From Streptomyces sp. CB01201 (GTDB lineage: Bacteria > Actinomycetota > Actinomycetes > Streptomycetales > Streptomycetaceae): a stretch of DNA of 64,000 nt. This document shows positions 60,788 through 64,000 of the stretch, piece after piece (within the stretch, counting starts at the first letter, position 1; the number at the start of each line of letters is the position of its first letter). The notes below the pieces were generated by a model that saw nothing but the letters and a program-made list of their open reading frames with translations, was not told where the DNA came from and ran no database searches. The DNA lies in the NCBI RefSeq assembly GCF_002803085.1, contig NZ_NNBJ01000007.1, forward strand, positions 310,001 to 374,000. The letters run 5' to 3'. The translations under genes were made by a program, and so were the position numbers.

Positions 60788-61855
60788 GTGAGCGCCAACG
60801 ACCGCCCTGTGGGCCAGCCGAACAGCAAGACGCACGACTCCGCGTTCCTCAAGGCATGCAGGCGGGAAGCCGTCCCGCACACGCCGGTCTGGTTCATGCG
60901 CCAGGCGGGGCGTTCGCTGCCGGAGTACCTGAAGGTGCGCGAGGGCATCCCCATGCTGGAGTCGTGCATGCGGCCCGAGCTGGTCACCGAGATCACGCTC
61001 CAGCCGGTGCGCCGGCACAAGGTCGACGCGGCCATCTACTTCAGCGACATCGTCGTCCCGCTCAAGGCCATCGGCATCGACCTGGACATCAAGCCCGGCG
61101 TCGGCCCCGTCGTCGCCGAGCCGATCCGTACCCGGGCCGACCTCGCCCGGCTGCGGGACCTCACCCCCGAGGACGTCCACTACGTCACCGAGGCCATCGG
61201 CATGCTGACCGGCGAGCTCGGCTCCACGCCGCTCATCGGCTTCGCCGGCGCCCCCTTCACCCTGGCCAGCTACCTCGTGGAGGGCGGCCCGTCCCGCAAC
61301 CACGAGAACACCAAGGCCATGATGTACGGCGACCCGGAGCTGTGGGCCGACCTGCTCGACCGCCTCGCCGACATCACCGCCGCCTTCCTCAAGGTGCAGA
61401 TCGAGGCCGGCGCCTCCGCGGTGCAGCTCTTCGACTCCTGGGTGGGCGCGCTCGCCCCGGCCGACTACCGCCGCTCGATCCTGCCCGCCTCGGCGAAGGT
61501 CTTCGACGCGGTCGCCCCCTACGGCGTGCCCCGCATCCACTTCGGCGTCGGCACCGGCGAACTGCTCGGCCTCATGGGCGAGGCCGGTGCGGACGTCGTC
61601 GGCGTCGACTGGCGCGTCCCGCTGGACGAGGCGGCCCGCCGGGTCGGCCCCGGCAAGGCGCTCCAGGGCAACCTGGACCCGGCGGTCCTGTTCGCGCCGA
61701 CCGCGGCCGTCGAGGAGAAGACCCGTGAGGTGCTGGATGCGGCCGCGGGCCTGGAGGGCCACATCTTCAACCTCGGCCACGGCGTACTGCCCTCGATGGA
61801 CCCGGACTCGCTGACCCGCCTCGTCGCCCACGTCCACGAGCAGACCGCCAAGTAG
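60788..61855 (+). CDS. hemE: Uroporphyrinogen decarboxylase
   Basis: A 355-residue enzyme that converts uroporphyrinogen III to coproporphyrinogen III in haem synthesis. Marks: PVWFMRQAGRSLPEY (substrate-binding RQAGR), AIYFSDIVVPLKAIG, GFAGAPFTLASYLVEGG and FNLGHGVLPSMDPD. GTG at 60788 is chosen. The in-frame ATG at 60761 would add nine residues and has no ribosome binding site. Together with the HemY gene 1.6 kb downstream it forms the core of the haem locus. Confidence 0.94.
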   Translation: MSANDRPVGQPNSKTHDSAFLKACRREAVPHTPVWFMRQAGRSLPEYLKVREGIPMLESCMRPELVTEITLQPVRRHKVDAAIYFSDIVVPLKAIGIDLDIKPGVGPVVAEPIRTRADLARLRDLTPEDVHYVTEAIGMLTGELGSTPLIGFAGAPFTLASYLVEGGPSRNHENTKAMMYGDPELWADLLDRLADITAAFLKVQIEAGASAVQLFDSWVGALAPADYRRSILPASAKVFDAVAPYGVPRIHFGVGTGELLGLMGEAGADVVGVDWRVPLDEAARRVGPGKALQGNLDPAVLFAPTAAVEEKTREVLDAAAGLEGHIFNLGHGVLPSMDPDSLTRLVAHVHEQTAK

Positions 61856-61883
61856 CGGCTGCCCGGCGGCGCGCACGCTCCCG

Positions 61884-63278
61884 CTACCCGGCGGCGCGCA
61901 CCTTCGAGACCGCCTTGCGCGCCGCCACCAGGACCGGGTCCCACACCGAGGAGAACGGCGGGGCGTAGCCGAGGTCGAGGGCGGTCATCTGATCCACCGT
62001 CATACGCGCGGTCAGGGCGACCGCCGCGATGTCGATCCGCTTGGCCGAGCCCGTGCCGCCCACGATCTGCACGCCGAGCAGCCGTCCCGTGCGCCGCTCG
62101 GCCAGCATCTTCACGGTCATCGGCGCCGCGCCCGGGTAGTAGCCGGCGGTGGTGGTCGATTCGATGGTCGCCGTGACGTACCGCAGCCCCTCCTCGTCGG
62201 CCTGCCGTTCCGTGAGGCCGGTGCGGGCCACCTCCGTCTCGCAGACCTTGGTCACGGCGGTGCCGACGACACCCGGGAACGTGGCGTAGTCGCCGGCCAC
62301 GTTGGACCCGATGATCTGGCCGTGCTTGTTGGCGTGCGTGCCGAGCGCGATGAAGCGGTGCCGGCCCGAGACCAGGTCGAGCACCTCCACACAGTCGCCG
62401 CCCGCCCAGATGTCGGCGTGCCCGTGCACCCGCATCGAGGTGTCCGTGAGCAGCCCGCCGGACTCCCCGAGCGGCAGACCGGCCGCGCGGGCCAGGTCCG
62501 TACCCGGAGTGACGCCGAGACCGAGCACCACCACGTCCGCCGGATACTCGCCCGGCCCCGCCCCCGCCCCCGACCGCGTCGTCACCGCCCGCACCCGGCC
62601 CGAATCCCCGGTCAGCACCTCGGTCACCTCGGCGCCCGTGACCATCCGGATCCCGGAGCGCTCCATCGCCTCGGCCAGCCGGTGCCCCAGGTCCGGGTCG
62701 AGCGAGTTCATGGGCTCGGCGCCGCGGGTCAGGAGCGTCACCTCGAAGCCCCGGCCGAGGAGCGCCTCGGCCATTTCGATGCCGATGTATCCGCCGCCCA
62801 CCACCACCGCGCGCCGCCCCCGGGCCGCCGCCAGGCTCTCCAGGAGGGCCCGTCCGTCGTCGATGGTGTGGACCCCGTGCACCCCGGGCGACTCGATCCC
62901 CGGCAGCGCGGGCCGCACCGGCCGGGCCCCGGTCGCGAGGACGAGCTTGTCGTAGGAGGTCCACTCCTCGGCGCCCGACACCAGATCGCGCGAGCGCACC
63001 CGGCGCCCCGCCACGTCCAGCTCCGTGACCTCCGTACGCATCCGCAGGCCGATGCCGCGCTCGCGGTGCTCCTCGGGGGTGCGGGCGATCAGGTCGTCGT
63101 GCTTCGGTACGTCGCCGCCCACCCAGTACGGGATGCCGCAGGCGGAGTACGACGTGAAGTCCGACCGTTCGAAGGCGACGATCTCCAGTTCCTCGGGGCC
63201 CTTCAGCCTGCGGGCCTGGGACGCCGCGGACATGCCCGCCGCGTCACCGCCGATGACCACCAGTCGCTCCGCCGCCAT
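61884..63278 (-). CDS. FAD-dependent NAD(P)H oxidoreductase, CoA-disulfide reductase-like
   Basis: A 464-residue class III pyridine nucleotide-disulfide oxidoreductase. N-terminal FAD motif VVIGGDAAGMSAASQARR. Redox Cys in TSYSACGIPYWVGG (SxxxCGIPY). NAD-binding VVVGGGYIGIEMAEALLGRG. FAD-ribose GHADIWAGGDCVE. Dimerisation domain to the end. It would reduce CoA disulfide or act as an NADH oxidase. ATG at 63278. It converges on hemE with 28 bp between stops and diverges from hemY, whose start is 206 bp away. Confidence 0.87.
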   Translation of the reverse strand: MAAERLVVIGGDAAGMSAASQARRLKGPEELEIVAFERSDFTSYSACGIPYWVGGDVPKHDDLIARTPEEHRERGIGLRMRTEVTELDVAGRRVRSRDLVSGAEEWTSYDKLVLATGARPVRPALPGIESPGVHGVHTIDDGRALLESLAAARGRRAVVVGGGYIGIEMAEALLGRGFEVTLLTRGAEPMNSLDPDLGHRLAEAMERSGIRMVTGAEVTEVLTGDSGRVRAVTTRSGAGAGPGEYPADVVVLGLGVTPGTDLARAAGLPLGESGGLLTDTSMRVHGHADIWAGGDCVEVLDLVSGRHRFIALGTHANKHGQIIGSNVAGDYATFPGVVGTAVTKVCETEVARTGLTERQADEEGLRYVTATIESTTTAGYYPGAAPMTVKMLAERRTGRLLGVQIVGGTGSAKRIDIAAVALTARMTVDQMTALDLGYAPPFSSVWDPVLVAARKAVSKVRAAG

Positions 63279-63484
63279 GGGTGTTGCCTCCGCTCGTGAG
63301 GGTCGCTGCTCCTGGTGACGATACGTACGGGGGCCGCGCGGTATTCCCCGCCTGCGGGGGAGCGGACCGGGTGTTGACCGAGGGCGGCCCCCAACTCGGC
63401 AGCCGGACCGGCGAGTTGAGGTCGGCCGTGGGATGCCGCAGGGCTCGTTTCGGGAGGTCGGCGGGGGTCTGAGACAGTGGAGGC

Positions 63485-64000
63485 ATGGACAACGCCCCCG
63501 CCCGCGCCCCGCACATCGTCGTCGTCGGAGGCGGTATCTCCGGCCTCGCCGCAGCCCACCGGCTGCTCGCGTCCGGTGCCCGGGTGACCGTGCTCGAAGG
63601 CAGCGCGGTGCTCGGCGGCAAGCTGCTCGCCGGGGAGATCGAGGGCGCGCCCGTCGACCTCGGCGCCGAGTCGATGCTGGCCCGCCGCCCCGAGGGCGTG
63701 GACCTCGCCCGCGCGGTCGGCCTCGGCGACCGGATCCAGGCGCCCGCCGCGGCCGGCGCCGCCATCTGGACCCGGGGCGCGCTGCGGCCGATGCCCACGG
63801 GCCATGTGATGGGCGTGCCCGCCGAGCCCGGCACCCTCCACGACATCCTGTCCGCCGAGGGCCTGGCCCGCGTCGCGCAGGATCGCGAGCTCGCCCCGAG
63901 CGAGGTCGGCGAGGACATCGGCGTCGGCGAGTTCGTCGCCCGGCGGGTCGGCCGCGAGGTCGTCGACCGGCTGGTGGAGCCGCTCCTCGGCGGGGTCTAC
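63485..64000 (+). CDS. hemY: Protoporphyrinogen/coproporphyrinogen oxidase, HemY/CgoX type (5' part)
   Basis: The frame is open from ATG 63485 to the right edge (172 residues). N-terminal FAD motif HIVVVGGGISGLAAAHRLL, then EGSAVLGGKLL and VDLGAESMLARRPEGVDLARAVGLGD. The last visible residues VDRLVEPLLGGVY are the conserved HemY segment. In actinobacteria this enzyme oxidises coproporphyrinogen III in the coproporphyrin-dependent haem route, so hemQ would be expected just to the right. Truncated only by the window. Confidence 0.9.
   Translation, partial: MDNAPARAPHIVVVGGGISGLAAAHRLLASGARVTVLEGSAVLGGKLLAGEIEGAPVDLGAESMLARRPEGVDLARAVGLGDRIQAPAAAGAAIWTRGALRPMPTGHVMGVPAEPGTLHDILSAEGLARVAQDRELAPSEVGEDIGVGEFVARRVGREVVDRLVEPLLGGVY

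Overview
The window is a high-GC actinobacterial chromosome segment, almost certainly Streptomyces. Supporting signs are the strong GC bias at third codon positions, frequent GTG/TTG starts, 4-bp GTGA gene overlaps, DmdR/IdeR-type iron boxes, and a coelichelin-type siderophore locus. From about 25 kb to the right end, gene content and order look like the conserved Streptomyces core around murA2 - acnA/sacA - ngcEFG - rok7B7 - xylFGH - dxs - fadAB - hemE (from memory of S. coelicolor SCO5998 to about SCO6041; not checked by alignment).

Region 1 (1-19 kb) is a cch-like siderophore cluster. It holds a FecCD permease (cut by the left edge), ATPase, binding lipoprotein, ABC half-exporter, a 3641-residue trimodular NRPS, a second ABC half-exporter, an esterase and an MbtH protein. 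The three adenylation codes read as DINYWGGIGK, DFWNVGMVHK and DMENLGLINK, which I recall as the coelichelin pattern (N-formyl-N-hydroxyornithine, threonine, N-hydroxyornithine). The hydroxylase and formyltransferase genes (cchB, cchA) should lie just left of the window. The two half-exporters have complementary NBD defects, which predicts an asymmetric heterodimer with one working ATP site.

Region 2 (19-25 kb) is an ornithine-supply module under the same iron control. A short GNAT resembling N-acetylglutamate synthase faces a tightly overlapped argC-argJ-argB-argD operon, and each side has its own iron box. Together these would make ornithine from glutamate, the precursor of two of the three residues activated by the NRPS. 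Next comes a DUF2470 (HugZ-like) protein, also behind an iron box. In all, nine candidate box positions at eight sites lie between 0.4 and 29 kb.

Region 3 (25-32 kb) has an XRE-MurA fusion enzyme, a 13-unit 38-bp tandem repeat array, an NAD-dependent epimerase/reductase and aconitase. The murA and acnA upstream regions share the operator-like motif TATCTC-N6-GAGAT. Aconitase also has an iron-box-like element.

Region 4 (32-47 kb) is carbohydrate related. It contains two tandemly duplicated secreted FG-GAP proteins (duplicated with promoter and terminator), a secreted GH92 alpha-mannosidase with carbohydrate-binding-like ends, an NgcEFG-type sugar importer, a ROK regulator and a XylFGH importer. 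Region 5 (47-64 kb) is housekeeping: dxs, an APC permease, a GT-C type glycosyltransferase, an unidentified propeller-like protein, fadB/fadA, an RNase D-like nuclease, an atypical LuxR-type regulator, DUF3000, hemE, a CoA-disulfide-reductase-like flavoprotein and the start of hemY/cgoX. No rRNA, tRNA, CRISPR array or insertion sequence was recognised.
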